Of a DNA stretch of 64,000 bases, positions 37,776 through 48,237 are shown piece by piece (the first letter of the stretch is position 1; every line of letters starts with the position of its first letter). The stretch is from NCBI GenBank assembly GCA_903861125.1, contig CAIOTF010000039.1, positions 176,337 to 240,336 on the forward strand. The letters run 5' to 3'. The position numbers and the translations under genes are program-made. The notes below the pieces were generated by a model, which worked only from the letters and a program-made list of their open reading frames with translations, ran no database searches and was not told the origin of the DNA. The DNA is from an uncultured Ignavibacteriota bacterium. Its GTDB lineage: Bacteria; Bacteroidota; Ignavibacteria; UBA10030; UBA8401.

Positions 37776-39059
37776 ATGAATGAAAAAATATTATTGAAGA
37801 ACGGCAGATTGATTGATCCTTCGTCAAAAAGAGACGAGATCGTCGATATGCTTATCGTCGACGGGAACATTGCGACCATCAAAGCAAAGATCCCGGAATC
37901 AAACGAATACAAAACGGTTGATCTTACCAATAAGATCATCGCTCCCGGATTCATCGACATCCATGTGCATTTGCGTGAACCCGGATATGAACATAAAGAA
38001 ACGATCGAAACCGGTACACGGTCGGCTGCGTACGGCGGCTTTACCGCTGTATGTTGTATGCCTAATACAAATCCGGCCATCGACGATGAATCGATCGTAA
38101 CATTCATCATGACACAGGGAAAGAAGGCACACGGAGGTATTGTGGATGTTTTTCCGATTGCTTCTGTCAGCAAATCGCGGGAGGGGAAGACGCTTGCGCC
38201 GATTGCGGAACTTGTTCATGCCGGTGCTGTTGGTTTGAGCGACGACGGTGCGCCGGTTTCCGATGCGAATCTGATGCGACGTGCGTTGGAGTACGCGAAC
38301 ATGTATAACGTACCAGTGATGCAGCATTGTGAGATACCCGAACTAGCTCACGGCGGTGTTATGAATGAAGGCAAAGTATCTACGGAACTCGGACTTCCGG
38401 GAATTCCTGGAGTTGCAGAGGAGATCATGATCGCGCGCGACCTTCTTCTGTCGGATTATACCAATTCCCGGTATCACGTATGCCATATGAGTACCGCCGG
38501 TTCCGTTGATCTTGTCCGTGAAGGAAAGAAAAAAGGGATCAAGGTAACATGCGAAGTTACGCCGCATCATTTTACGGTGACCGAAGAGGTCGTTCGTTCG
38601 TATGATACCAATACCAAAATGAATCCTCCGCTTCGAACGCAGAAGGATGTTGATGCGATCAAAGAAGGTCTTAAGGACGGAACAATTGATGTTATCGCAA
38701 CAGATCATGCGCCGCATTCACTTGATGAAAAGGAAGTCGATTACATCCAGGCGCCGTTCGGCATTGTCGGACTTGAAACGGCCATCGGACTTTCCATCAC
38801 TGAATTGGTAGAGAAAAAAATTCTTACCATGCATCAATTGGTCGAAAAATTTTCTGTGAATCCGCGGAAGATCATCGGTAAAGAGGTCCGCATTGCCGAA
38901 GGTGAACCGGCGAATCTAACATTCATCGATCCGAATATTGAATGGAATGTTGAGATCTCAAAATTCAATTCGAAATCCAAAAATTCCCCTTTTAATGGCC
39001 GCACCCTCAAAGGAAAAGCCGTTGGGATCTGCAATAATGGAAAGATGCTGCTATACTGA
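37776..39059 (+). CDS. pyrC: Dihydroorotase
   Basis: APGFIDIHVHLREPGYEHKETIETGTRSAAYGGFTAVCCMPNTNP; DVIATDHAPH. Confidence 0.95.
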   Translation: MNEKILLKNGRLIDPSSKRDEIVDMLIVDGNIATIKAKIPESNEYKTVDLTNKIIAPGFIDIHVHLREPGYEHKETIETGTRSAAYGGFTAVCCMPNTNPAIDDESIVTFIMTQGKKAHGGIVDVFPIASVSKSREGKTLAPIAELVHAGAVGLSDDGAPVSDANLMRRALEYANMYNVPVMQHCEIPELAHGGVMNEGKVSTELGLPGIPGVAEEIMIARDLLLSDYTNSRYHVCHMSTAGSVDLVREGKKKGIKVTCEVTPHHFTVTEEVVRSYDTNTKMNPPLRTQKDVDAIKEGLKDGTIDVIATDHAPHSLDEKEVDYIQAPFGIVGLETAIGLSITELVEKKILTMHQLVEKFSVNPRKIIGKEVRIAEGEPANLTFIDPNIEWNVEISKFNSKSKNSPFNGRTLKGKAVGICNNGKMLLY

Positions 39060-39793
39060 TGACAATCATCCATTCCGAAATATTCAAACAGTATCCTGAG
39101 ATACTTTTTGGAATGAGTACAAACAGCGGTGGAGTGAGCAGTGGATCATTCGGACTGAACTTGAGTTTCCACGTAAACGACAATCCGGACGATGTGAAGG
39201 AAAACCGAAAACGGTTCTTTGCTGAACTGGGTATTTCGGAAGATCATGTTGCATTTACGCGCCAGCAGCACACCGTAAATATTGTCACTGTCAACCAGTC
39301 TGGAATCAACGAAAATTGTGATGCCTTGATCACCGAAAAGAAGAATATCTTTCTGTCGATCAGCATTGCAGACTGTACGCCGGTGATGCTCTATGATCCC
39401 CGGAAAAAAATTATTGCCGGCATTCACGCCGGCTGGCGCGGCACGACCGGCAGGATCGTTGAAAAAACTCTTCTTCAATTAAAACATGAATACGGTTCCA
39501 CGCCTGAAGAAATCATTGCATTTATTGGCCCTTCTGCAGGAAATTGTTGTTATGAGGTCGGTGAAGAAGTTGCATCACAATTTCCAGCACAATGCTCTTC
39601 GGTAGGAACGAACGGAAAGTATCTGCTGGATGTAAAACGTGCGAATGTGATACAACTTCTTGAATGTGGAGTGCAAAATTCGAATATTGAAGTGAATAAG
39701 GACTGTACTATCCAAAATGAGTTATATCATTCCCATCGGCGTGATGGTATTAGATCCGGCAGGATGATGGCAATTATCGGAATGACAAAATAA
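39059..39793 (+). CDS. pgeF: Peptidoglycan editing factor PgeF / YfiH (laccase-domain) family protein
   Basis: SISIADCTPVMLYDPRKKIIAGIHAGWRGTTGRIVEKTL; GPSAGNCCYEVGEEV. Confidence 0.9.
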   Translation: MTIIHSEIFKQYPEILFGMSTNSGGVSSGSFGLNLSFHVNDNPDDVKENRKRFFAELGISEDHVAFTRQQHTVNIVTVNQSGINENCDALITEKKNIFLSISIADCTPVMLYDPRKKIIAGIHAGWRGTTGRIVEKTLLQLKHEYGSTPEEIIAFIGPSAGNCCYEVGEEVASQFPAQCSSVGTNGKYLLDVKRANVIQLLECGVQNSNIEVNKDCTIQNELYHSHRRDGIRSGRMMAIIGMTK

Positions 39794-39802
39794 AGGAAAC
39801 AT

Positions 39803-41638
39803 ATGTGCGGAATTGTAGGATATATTGGAAGTAAGAATGCTCTACCGATGCTGCTTGATGGTCTCAAACGGCTTGAATATCGCGGGTATGATTCCGCCGG
39901 CGTGGCAATTCTTCGCGATGGAAAAATGCTCGTACAAAAAAAAGTCGGCAAGGTAAGCGAATTGGAAAAAAACGTTCCTCAAAAGGATTTTGAAGGAACG
40001 ATTGGAATCGGTCATACGCGCTGGGCGACGCATGGTGAACCGAGTGACATCAACTCTCATCCGCATACAAGCAACGACGGAACGATATCAATGATCCACA
40101 ACGGGATCATCGAAAATTACCAGGCGATCAAAACAAAACTTGAAAAATTAGGTTATAAATTTAAGTCGGCAACGGATACAGAAGCGCTTGTGATCCTCAT
40201 TGAAGAGATGAAAAAAGTATCGGGCGACCTTGAAACGGCAGTTCGCCTTGCTCTTCGTCAGGTGGAAGGTACGTACGGTATTGCGGTTGTTTCATCACAG
40301 GAACCGGATAAGATCATTGCGGCCCGGAAAGGCAGTCCGCTCATTATTGGTGTAGGCGATGATGAACACTTTGTTGCATCTGATGCTGCTGCGATCATTC
40401 CGTATACGCGGCAAGTGGTATATCTTGAAGACGGCGAGATCGCTGTTCTCAGCCGTCAAAAGTTTGAGACGAAGACCATCGACAATGTTGGTAAGGTAAA
40501 GCAAATTCATGAAGTGACCTTTGACATCGAGGAGATTGAAAAAGGTGGTTTTGATCACTTCATGTTGAAAGAGATAATGGAACAGCCGGAGACTATCCGT
40601 AATTCCATGCGCGGACGCGTGTTGTTGGAAGATGGGAATGCGAAATTGAGCGGGCTCAACGATGTTATGCTGCTGCTGGAAAACGCCCAACGGATTATCA
40701 TTACTGCCTGCGGAACATCGTGGCATGCCGGCCTGGTGGGAGAGTACATGCTTGAACAGTACGCAAAAGTACCGGTTGAAGTGGAATACGCATCCGAGTT
40801 TCGCTATCGAAATCCAATCATCAAACCGACAGATGTACTTTTTCTGATAAGCCAAAGCGGAGAAACGGCCGATACACTTGCCGCACTCCGAGAAGCAAAG
40901 AAAAAAGGAGCATCCGTTCTTGGCGTCTGCAACGTTGTCGGCAGCACAATTGCACGGGAAAGTCAGGGGGGCGTGTATATTCATGCGGGACCTGAGATCG
41001 GTGTTGCATCGACGAAAGCGTTCACGTCACAGTTGGTAGTTCTTTCGCTCGTCACCTTGCTGATCTCACGGCAAAGGAATGCCATTTCCGTGGAAACGGC
41101 AAAGATCATGTGCAAAGAGATGCTCGATCTGCCGAACAAGATCCAAAAGATTTTAGAAGAAACCTCTCATATTGAATCTATCGCCGAAGAATTCAAGGAT
41201 TCCAATAACTTCTTATATCTCGGCCGCGGTTTAAACTTTCCGGTCGCGCTTGAAGGTGCTTTGAAATTGAAGGAGATATCTTATATTCATGCGGAAGGAT
41301 ATCCTGCGGCGGAGATGAAACATGGACCGATCGCACTGATCGATGAGAATATGCCCGTTGTAGTTATCGCTCCAAAAGACAGCACATACGATAAGATTAT
41401 TTCCAATATACAGGAAGTAAAAGCGCGAAAGGGAAAGGTCATTGCTATCGTGAATGATGACGATCCAAGGATTAAATCGCTGGCGGACCATATCATTATC
41501 GTGCCGCAAACGATTGACATACTTTCTCCGATTGTTAATGTAATACCGTTGCAGTTACTTGCATACTATATCGCAGTGAAACGGGGTTGCAATGTCGATC
41601 AGCCGAGGAATCTTGCAAAGAGTGTGACTGTAGAATAA
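39803..41638 (+). CDS. glmS: Glutamine--fructose-6-phosphate aminotransferase (isomerizing)
   Basis: MCGIVGYIGSKNALPMLLDGLKRLEYRGYDSAGVAI; TRWATHGEPSDINSHPH; C-term QPRNLAKSVTVE. Confidence 0.97.
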   Translation: MCGIVGYIGSKNALPMLLDGLKRLEYRGYDSAGVAILRDGKMLVQKKVGKVSELEKNVPQKDFEGTIGIGHTRWATHGEPSDINSHPHTSNDGTISMIHNGIIENYQAIKTKLEKLGYKFKSATDTEALVILIEEMKKVSGDLETAVRLALRQVEGTYGIAVVSSQEPDKIIAARKGSPLIIGVGDDEHFVASDAAAIIPYTRQVVYLEDGEIAVLSRQKFETKTIDNVGKVKQIHEVTFDIEEIEKGGFDHFMLKEIMEQPETIRNSMRGRVLLEDGNAKLSGLNDVMLLLENAQRIIITACGTSWHAGLVGEYMLEQYAKVPVEVEYASEFRYRNPIIKPTDVLFLISQSGETADTLAALREAKKKGASVLGVCNVVGSTIARESQGGVYIHAGPEIGVASTKAFTSQLVVLSLVTLLISRQRNAISVETAKIMCKEMLDLPNKIQKILEETSHIESIAEEFKDSNNFLYLGRGLNFPVALEGALKLKEISYIHAEGYPAAEMKHGPIALIDENMPVVVIAPKDSTYDKIISNIQEVKARKGKVIAIVNDDDPRIKSLADHIIIVPQTIDILSPIVNVIPLQLLAYYIAVKRGCNVDQPRNLAKSVTVE

Positions 41639-41705
41639 GTTGTTTCAGCCGTCAAAACTTTGTATTTTTACATCGTAATTTCACAATTTAAAAGGAAACT
41701 TCATC

Positions 41706-42527
41706 GTGGCAATAGATTATCGATTTAAAAACACCGATTGGGCTTTGATTTTAGGCGCTTCAAGCGGATTTGGCGGCGCCACTGCTTTAGAACTGGCAAG
41801 TCGCGGAATGAACATTTGCGGTGTGCATTTTGACCGTGCGGCAACAATTCCGAATGCAGAAAAAGTTAAGGCCGATTGCGAAGCATTTGGCGTAAAAACA
41901 CTCTTTTTTAATGTCAATGCTACTGATTCTGAAAAAAGAAAAGAAGTGATAGACTCTCTTGAAAAACAGATGACATCACCAGAATCACAGGTGAAAGTGC
42001 TGATGCATTCTTTGGCATTCGGATCATTAAAACCGTTCGTTTCAAAAGATCCAAAGAATCAACTGACACAAGCGCAAATTGAAATGACGATGGATGTCAT
42101 GGCGAATGCACTGGTATATTGGACGCAGAGTACATTCAACAAAGGATTTTTGAAAAAGGGAAGCAGAATTTATACCATGACAAGTTCCGGCGGTCACTCA
42201 CAATTTCCGGATTACGGCGCTGTATCAGCTGCAAAGGCTGCTTCGGAAGCGTATATCCGTCAGTTGACACTTGAACTTGGACCGTATGGTATTACTTGTA
42301 ATGCGATTATGGCTGGTGTTACAGAAACAGCGGCGTTAGCTAAAATTCCCGGGGCAAAAAAAATGCTTGATTTGGCACGTTCAAAGAACCCCTCACTGCA
42401 ACTGACAACACCCGAAGCAGTCGCAAAAGCAATATCATTGCTTTCTCATGAAGATGCATTCTTCATCACCGGAAATACGATCGGCGTTGACGGCGGTGAA
42501 GATATCGTTGAATTTGTAGGTAATTAA
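41706..42527 (+). CDS. SDR family oxidoreductase, enoyl-ACP reductase-like (FabI/FabL type)
   Basis: ALILGASSGFGGATALELASRG; spacing Y-GAVSAA-K (Yx6K) as in enoyl-ACP reductases; ITGNTIGVDGGEDI. Confidence 0.78.
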   Translation: MAIDYRFKNTDWALILGASSGFGGATALELASRGMNICGVHFDRAATIPNAEKVKADCEAFGVKTLFFNVNATDSEKRKEVIDSLEKQMTSPESQVKVLMHSLAFGSLKPFVSKDPKNQLTQAQIEMTMDVMANALVYWTQSTFNKGFLKKGSRIYTMTSSGGHSQFPDYGAVSAAKAASEAYIRQLTLELGPYGITCNAIMAGVTETAALAKIPGAKKMLDLARSKNPSLQLTTPEAVAKAISLLSHEDAFFITGNTIGVDGGEDIVEFVGN

Positions 42528-42562
42528 ATATTCAAAATTCCTTCAATGGTGTAAGAAATAAC

Positions 42563-42590
42563 ATACCGCCCGGTTACGGCGGTATTTTTA
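42563..42590 (+). terminator. Rho-independent terminator
   Basis: ATACCGCCcggttacGGCGGTATttttta, only a few nt before the arfB start. Confidence 0.7.
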
Positions 42591-42593
42591 TAT

Positions 42594-43025
42594 ATGGAAG
42601 ATATTTACGTCAATAGTAAAATTACCATTCCCGCTTCTGCCGTTGCAATAAAGTTCTCGCGCAGCGGCGGCAAAGGTGGACAGAACGTCAACAAAGTGTC
42701 GACGAGAGTTGAATTGGTCTTTGATGTTGATGGAATCGTATGTGATGGAAAGACAAAAAACCGCATTAAGAGGAAGTTGGCAAATAAACTGGACCGAACA
42801 AATGCATTAAGGATCGTCTCTCAGGAATCGCGAAGTCAGTGGCAAAACAAACAGTCGGCTTTCGAAAAATTGGTAGAGATGGTTACAGATGCCGCCGTTG
42901 AAGAGAAGGAAAGGGTTGCGACCAAACCGACCCGCTCATCAAAGATTCGCCGGGTTGATGAAAAGAAAATAGAGGGACAACGGAAGCAGTTGCGTAAAAA
43001 GAGCGTTAGTCATGATGATGATTAA
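42594..43025 (+). CDS. arfB: Alternative ribosome rescue aminoacyl-tRNA hydrolase / RF-like GGQ protein
   Basis: FSRSGGKGGQNVNKVSTRVELVFDV; basic C-terminal tail TKPTRSSKIRRVDEKKIEGQRKQLRKKS. Confidence 0.9.
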   Translation: MEDIYVNSKITIPASAVAIKFSRSGGKGGQNVNKVSTRVELVFDVDGIVCDGKTKNRIKRKLANKLDRTNALRIVSQESRSQWQNKQSAFEKLVEMVTDAAVEEKERVATKPTRSSKIRRVDEKKIEGQRKQLRKKSVSHDDD

Positions 43026-43912
43026 TTTACCAGTAAAGGCTTTACCTGAGGTTTTTGTCCTTGGATCTGTCGCACACCCGGGGCAGGGAAATGAAAATAA
43101 TCGACAATATTTCTAAATGTATACAAAAATTCATCTTCTACAGAAATCGATCCTAAATTATAATCAACGCTGACAGCAAATTTCCGTGTCGGTGTTCCTG
43201 CAGCTTTAATTCCGCCGAACCAAGGTCTGGTACTGTAAACGTTAATGGCACCATATCCGGCTGCGATGTTTAGAAATTTCGGCCAATACGGTTTCAATTG
43301 TTCAGGCAATATGCCGTGTACATTTACACTTAACCAATACATATGCCCGTCGTAGTCACTTGAAGGAATGAAATTTAGATTGATAGGGATATTTCCCGAA
43401 GGGTAATAACTGAACTTAAACCGAAAATTGTCGAGAACAGGATAGATTCGCTGAAGAACTCCATATCCTATTCCAAGAAAATTTGCCGTCAGATCATAAC
43501 CCGAAAATGCATAGAAACTGAAACCGTCGTTTATTTCTATTGAAAGTCCGTAGAGCGCCGGTATGGCTATAGACGAAACAAGAGTCGTTGTTTCATCAAA
43601 TCCGCTCCATTCCATCAGTTCATATAAAGCGTGGAAATAAAAATAGTGAGTATAGAAATGACCGGCTTTGTCCACGCCGAGGCTGTAATTGTCAAACAAT
43701 CCATCATTCTTGTATCCGAATTTTTGATAATTGCCTTTCCACCACCACCGGTACTCGATATAAAAGGTTGAGAATGAATATGCGACCAGCGAATAGGCAA
43801 GAAGATGTTTCCGCTCCATGCCGAAAATTAATGAATCATGCCGGGGCTGCTGCTCCGGCTGAGAATAGGCAGACTGAAGAAGAGTAATTAAAATAAAAAA
43901 TGTTTTTTTCAT
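43022..43912 (-). CDS. DUF2279 family protein
   Basis: WWWKGNYQKFGYKNDGLFDNYSLGVDKAGHFYTHYFYFHALYELMEWSGFDE ... FSGYDLTANFLG; signal peptide at N-terminus. Confidence 0.8.
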   Translation of the reverse strand: MKKTFFILITLLQSAYSQPEQQPRHDSLIFGMERKHLLAYSLVAYSFSTFYIEYRWWWKGNYQKFGYKNDGLFDNYSLGVDKAGHFYTHYFYFHALYELMEWSGFDETTTLVSSIAIPALYGLSIEINDGFSFYAFSGYDLTANFLGIGYGVLQRIYPVLDNFRFKFSYYPSGNIPINLNFIPSSDYDGHMYWLSVNVHGILPEQLKPYWPKFLNIAAGYGAINVYSTRPWFGGIKAAGTPTRKFAVSVDYNLGSISVEDEFLYTFRNIVDYFHFPAPGVRQIQGQKPQVKPLLVN

Positions 43913-43992
43913 AAAATGAAAATAGAAAGAGTTTCTACCATAATCAATTTATCGTTCCGCAAGAGGCAAAGTTTTACTATATTAGACTCGTT

Positions 43993-44685
43993 ATGCAAAA
44001 AGAATACGTCCGTTCACTCTTTGACAATATTGCTTTACGATACGACCTTCTTAATCATCTCCTCAGCGGCGGTGTGGATCTGTATTGGCGGCGCGCAGCA
44101 ATTCAAACCTTAACTTCTCATCATCCTAAACGCATTCTGGATGTTGCGACAGGAACGGCTGATTTTGCTCTTGCTGCCATGCGCCTGCAGCCCGATGAGA
44201 TTATTGGTATTGATATCTCTGAGCAGATGCTAAGTGTAGGAAGGGAAAAGATAGCACAGCGGCAACTTGAACGTACAATCAGTCTCAGGACTGGCGAAGC
44301 AGAGAACATAGCGTTTGATGAGGGCCGGTTTGACGCTGCAATCGTTGCGTTTGGTGCTCGTAATTTTGAGGACCTAGACAAAGGTCTTTTAGAGATGAAC
44401 AGGGTTTTGCGTAAGAAAGGCACGGTTGTCGTATTGGAGTTCTCTCGTCCGCAAATATTTCCGTTAAAACAATTATATTTTTTTTATTTCAAACATATCC
44501 TGCCGGTGGTTGGTCGGCTTATTTCCAAAGATAAAGAAGCGTATCAATATCTTCCCGATACTGTCATGCGCTTTCCGCAAGGGAACGAATTTCTTGAACG
44601 TCTGCGCAATGCAGGCTTCTCATCTGTGGACGAACAACGGCTAACATTTGGCATTGTCACAATTTATACCGGAGTTAAATCATAA
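43993..44685 (+). CDS. ubiE: Demethylmenaquinone/ubiquinone methyltransferase
   Basis: LFDNIALRYDLLNHLLSGGVDLYWRRAAI; ILDVATGTADFALAAMR; VVVLEFSRPQ. Confidence 0.95.
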   Translation: MQKEYVRSLFDNIALRYDLLNHLLSGGVDLYWRRAAIQTLTSHHPKRILDVATGTADFALAAMRLQPDEIIGIDISEQMLSVGREKIAQRQLERTISLRTGEAENIAFDEGRFDAAIVAFGARNFEDLDKGLLEMNRVLRKKGTVVVLEFSRPQIFPLKQLYFFYFKHILPVVGRLISKDKEAYQYLPDTVMRFPQGNEFLERLRNAGFSSVDEQRLTFGIVTIYTGVKS

Positions 44686-45521
44686 TGAATGAGCGTATAG
44701 TAAAAGTAGGTCACAGCCCTGATCCCGATGATGCCTTTATGTTCTACGGTTTGGCGAGTGAAAAAGTAAAGCTTGAAGGAATTAAGATTGAGCATATGCT
44801 TGAGGATATCCAATCGCTTAATGTTCGCGCCATGAACGGCGAATTGGAGGTTACTGCGATCTCTGCACATACATATCCCTACGTTGCTGACAAGTATTGG
44901 ATTATGGTAACCGGCGCGAGCATGGGAGAAGGGTATGGACCCGTCATAGTATCAAAAAAATATAAGACATTGGAGGAATTGAAGGGAAAAACGGTTGCAA
45001 CACCCGGAAAACTTACCACTGCAACGCTGCTCCTTAAAATATTTACGGAAGGTATCAAGAATGTCGATATTCCGTTCGATCAGATTATGGATCGTGTGAA
45101 CAGCGGTGAGTTTGATGCAGGCTTGTTGATTCACGAAGGACAATTAACCTACCAGGCAGAAGGATTCAACAAGATTCTGGATTTTGGTGAGTTCTGGGAT
45201 AAAAAAACGAACGGCCTACCGCTTCCGTTGGGACTTGATGTTGTCCGAAAGGATCTTGGTGAAGAAATGGCACGAAAACTTTCTCATGGATTAAAAGAGA
45301 GTATCCGTTACGGATATAATAATCAAAGCGAATCGGTTCCTTATGCTATGAAGTGGGGACGCGGTATTGATTATTCGCTTGGTGAAAAGTTCGTAAAAAT
45401 GTATGTAAGCGAACTGACTATTGATATGGGGGAAAAAGGAAAGCAGGCACTTGAACTGCTCTTCAAATTAGGTTTTGAAAAAGGGATCATTCCCAGCGTG
45501 CCGACACTTGAGTTGTATTAA
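44685..45521 (+). CDS. mqnD: 1,4-dihydroxy-6-naphthoate synthase (futalosine menaquinone pathway)
   Basis: VGHSPDPDDAFMFYGLASEKV; TVATPGKLTTATLLLKIF; AGLLIHEGQLTYQAEGF. Confidence 0.85.
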   Translation: MNERIVKVGHSPDPDDAFMFYGLASEKVKLEGIKIEHMLEDIQSLNVRAMNGELEVTAISAHTYPYVADKYWIMVTGASMGEGYGPVIVSKKYKTLEELKGKTVATPGKLTTATLLLKIFTEGIKNVDIPFDQIMDRVNSGEFDAGLLIHEGQLTYQAEGFNKILDFGEFWDKKTNGLPLPLGLDVVRKDLGEEMARKLSHGLKESIRYGYNNQSESVPYAMKWGRGIDYSLGEKFVKMYVSELTIDMGEKGKQALELLFKLGFEKGIIPSVPTLELY

Positions 45522-45653
45522 TTCTTTTCTTAAAGGAATAAAGACAAATATATCCGATTTCTATTTTTTCAAGACTGCTTATGAAAAATTCGTTAAAAAA
45601 TCCATAGCCAAAAGTTGTTTTTTGCGCCATTCTTTTCCATTTTTATCCGGCTT

Positions 45654-48059
45654 ATGGAGAAAAAACCTTCTGTAAATATACTATCCACGTGTTACCACTG
45701 CGGAGACAAAATTCTCGGTGAACGCGTAGAACTCGATGGGAAACTCTTTTGCTGTTCCGGCTGTAAAATTGTCTTTGAGATTTTACAGCAAAACAATTTA
45801 TGTGATTATTATTCAATTGAACATACTCCCGGCATTTCTCCATCCCAGATTGAAATTTCCCGCTTTGCGTTTTTAGATGATGAAACAATTCAAAAGCAGT
45901 TGTTGGATTTTACCGATGGAAAGACCTCAACGGTAACATTCTCACTTCCTTCCGTTCATTGCAGCTCGTGCATCTGGTTGTTGGAGCAGTTGTATAAACT
46001 CGACGACGGGATTATTGACTCACGGGTTGATTTCTTAAAGAAACAGCTCTCTGTTAGATACCGGCAGCAGAAAACATCGTTAAAGAATATTGTCATTCTA
46101 CTCTCCTCAATCGGTTATGAACCGGAATTGCGTCTTGATTCAATTGATAAAAAAGCTGAAAGCGGAATTACCCGTGCGTTGTATTATAAGATCGGAGTAG
46201 CCGGTTTCTGTTTCGGTAATTCGATGTTATTTAGCTTTCCGGAATATCTTGGCGTTGATGCGAGCGAACAGTTCCTGAAACCGATCTTTTCATATTTGAA
46301 TTTACTTCTTTCTATTCCTGTGTTCTTTTACTGCAGCACTGACTATTTTACATCGGCACTCGGCGGCCTCAGAAAAAAAATAATCAATATCGATGTCCCG
46401 ATTGCATTGGGAATTATTCTGCTTTTTGGAAGAAGTGCGTTTGAAATTGTTACTCATTCCGGTCCGGGTTTCGTCGATTCCATGTGCGGTCTGTTATTCT
46501 TTTTATTGTTGGGAAGAGTATTCCAAAGCAAAACATATGACCGATTGAATTTTGAACGTAATTATAAGTCATACTTTCCTCTTTCCGTCACAACGAAGAA
46601 GAATGGAATAGAAACGACAGTTCCTATCGCTGCATTACAGCGCGGGGCAAGGATCGTTATACGTCATGGAGAAATTATTCCTGCGGATTCAATACTGCTC
46701 CGCGGTATTGCTTCCGTTGATTATTCTTTTGTCACCGGTGAATCTTCACCTGTTGAAAAAGTGCTGGGCGAAGTGATCTATGCCGGCGGGAAACAAGCAG
46801 GCGGTGTGATAGAATTGGAAGTGATGAAAGAAGTATCGCAAAGCTATCTTACGCAGTTATGGAATAACTTCAACAGGTCGTCACGCGAAATTGGTCAACT
46901 TTCCGAACTTTCGAATACGGTCAGCAAATATTTTACCATCGTCGTTTTATCGATTTCTGCCGGAGTTTTGGCCTATTGGCTGCCAAAGAATTTAACGACA
47001 GCGATCAATGCTTTTACAGGTATTCTTATTGTCGCGTGTCCGTGTGCTTTGGCAATTTCAATCCCTTTTACTTTGGGAACTACGCTGCGAATCTTTGGTA
47101 GAAACGGTTTATATCTGAAGAACACTGCGGTGATTGAAGGAATGTCCAAGATAGACACATTAGTGTTTGATAAAACAGGAACGATCACTCATCCAGAACG
47201 GTCAACAGTGGAATATGCCGGCATTGAATTGACGGAAAATGAAACGAATGGCGTATTCTCACTTGTATCGAATTCCGTTCATCCGGTCAGTGTCATGATT
47301 GCGGACCATCTATCAGGCAGAAAACTGGAATGTGATAATTTTTCCGAAACGATGAATAGTGGTATTTCCTGTGCGATAGATTCGGTGTTATACCGCATTG
47401 GTACAAGGGAATTTGTCGGAGCAGCACTATTCCCAAAAGGAGCAGTGAACGAGACGCGATCCTATCTTTCGATCAACGGCGAAGCAAAAGGATATTATTC
47501 AATCAAGAATGTATACCGGCACGGATTACAGGAGATCGTTGCTTTATTGAGTAAAAAACTCCGGCTTTCCGTTGTCTCCGGTGACAATGAATCCGAACGG
47601 ATACGGCTGCTATCAATATTTCCCAATGGAACCGATCTTTTATTCAATCAAACTCCGGTCGATAAACTGGAATACGTGAAATCGCTTCAGTCAACAGGGA
47701 AACGGGTGTTGATGATTGGCGACGGTTTGAACGATGCAGGGGCTCTTCTGCAAAGCAACCTTGGAATTGCCGTCACGGAAAACATATCACAATTTTCACC
47801 TTCATCTGATGCGATTTTAGATGGAGCATGTGTTCGTACACTGCCGGATTTTATCCGATTTTCCGTGATCAGTATGAGGATCGTTATCGCAAGTTTTATT
47901 CTCGCGTTCATGTATAATACTGTCGGAATATATTTTGCTTTGCAGGGAATGCTTACTCCGATTATGGCTGCAGTCCTGATGCCGGCAAGTTCAATAACGA
48001 TAGTTCTGTTCACAACCATTTCGACACAATTACTTGCAAAAAAAAGGGGACTTTTATAA
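45654..48059 (+). CDS. ccoI: Heavy metal translocating P-type ATPase, CcoI/FixI type
   Basis: CYHCGDKI ... CCSGCKIVFEIL; VHCSSCIWLLEQL; VACPCALAISIPFTLG; VFDKTGTITH; located directly upstream of cbb3 genes. Confidence 0.92.
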   Translation: MEKKPSVNILSTCYHCGDKILGERVELDGKLFCCSGCKIVFEILQQNNLCDYYSIEHTPGISPSQIEISRFAFLDDETIQKQLLDFTDGKTSTVTFSLPSVHCSSCIWLLEQLYKLDDGIIDSRVDFLKKQLSVRYRQQKTSLKNIVILLSSIGYEPELRLDSIDKKAESGITRALYYKIGVAGFCFGNSMLFSFPEYLGVDASEQFLKPIFSYLNLLLSIPVFFYCSTDYFTSALGGLRKKIINIDVPIALGIILLFGRSAFEIVTHSGPGFVDSMCGLLFFLLLGRVFQSKTYDRLNFERNYKSYFPLSVTTKKNGIETTVPIAALQRGARIVIRHGEIIPADSILLRGIASVDYSFVTGESSPVEKVLGEVIYAGGKQAGGVIELEVMKEVSQSYLTQLWNNFNRSSREIGQLSELSNTVSKYFTIVVLSISAGVLAYWLPKNLTTAINAFTGILIVACPCALAISIPFTLGTTLRIFGRNGLYLKNTAVIEGMSKIDTLVFDKTGTITHPERSTVEYAGIELTENETNGVFSLVSNSVHPVSVMIADHLSGRKLECDNFSETMNSGISCAIDSVLYRIGTREFVGAALFPKGAVNETRSYLSINGEAKGYYSIKNVYRHGLQEIVALLSKKLRLSVVSGDNESERIRLLSIFPNGTDLLFNQTPVDKLEYVKSLQSTGKRVLMIGDGLNDAGALLQSNLGIAVTENISQFSPSSDAILDGACVRTLPDFIRFSVISMRIVIASFILAFMYNTVGIYFALQGMLTPIMAAVLMPASSITIVLFTTISTQLLAKKRGLL

Positions 48060-48211
48060 TGGCAGTAATTGTAGTACTGATAGGTTGCAGTTTTATAATC
48101 GCAGTCGGATTTTTGATTGCATTTCTATGGGCAGTTAAATCCGGTCAGTATGAGGATAAATATACTCCTTCGGTACGTATTCTTTTTGATGAAAACAATA
48201 ACACTAAATAA
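48059..48211 (+). CDS. ccoS: cbb3-type cytochrome oxidase assembly protein CcoS (50 aa), not in the ORF track
   Basis: Read directly: MAVIVVLIGCSFIIAVGFLIAFLWAVKSGQYEDKYTPSVRILFDENNNTK*; start overlaps the ccoI stop (taATG). Confidence 0.9.
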   Translation: MAVIVVLIGCSFIIAVGFLIAFLWAVKSGQYEDKYTPSVRILFDENNNTK

Positions 48212-48237
48212 TCCCACAATAAATTCACGAGGTTTCA

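Noticed and set aside
39794-39802. Possible glmS ribozyme upstream of glmS
   Set aside because: Only 9 nt separate pgeF and glmS; no room for a ribozyme and no such structure seen.
40295-40984. 229-aa minus-strand ORF inside glmS
   Set aside because: Antisense shadow of glmS with no recognisable family features.
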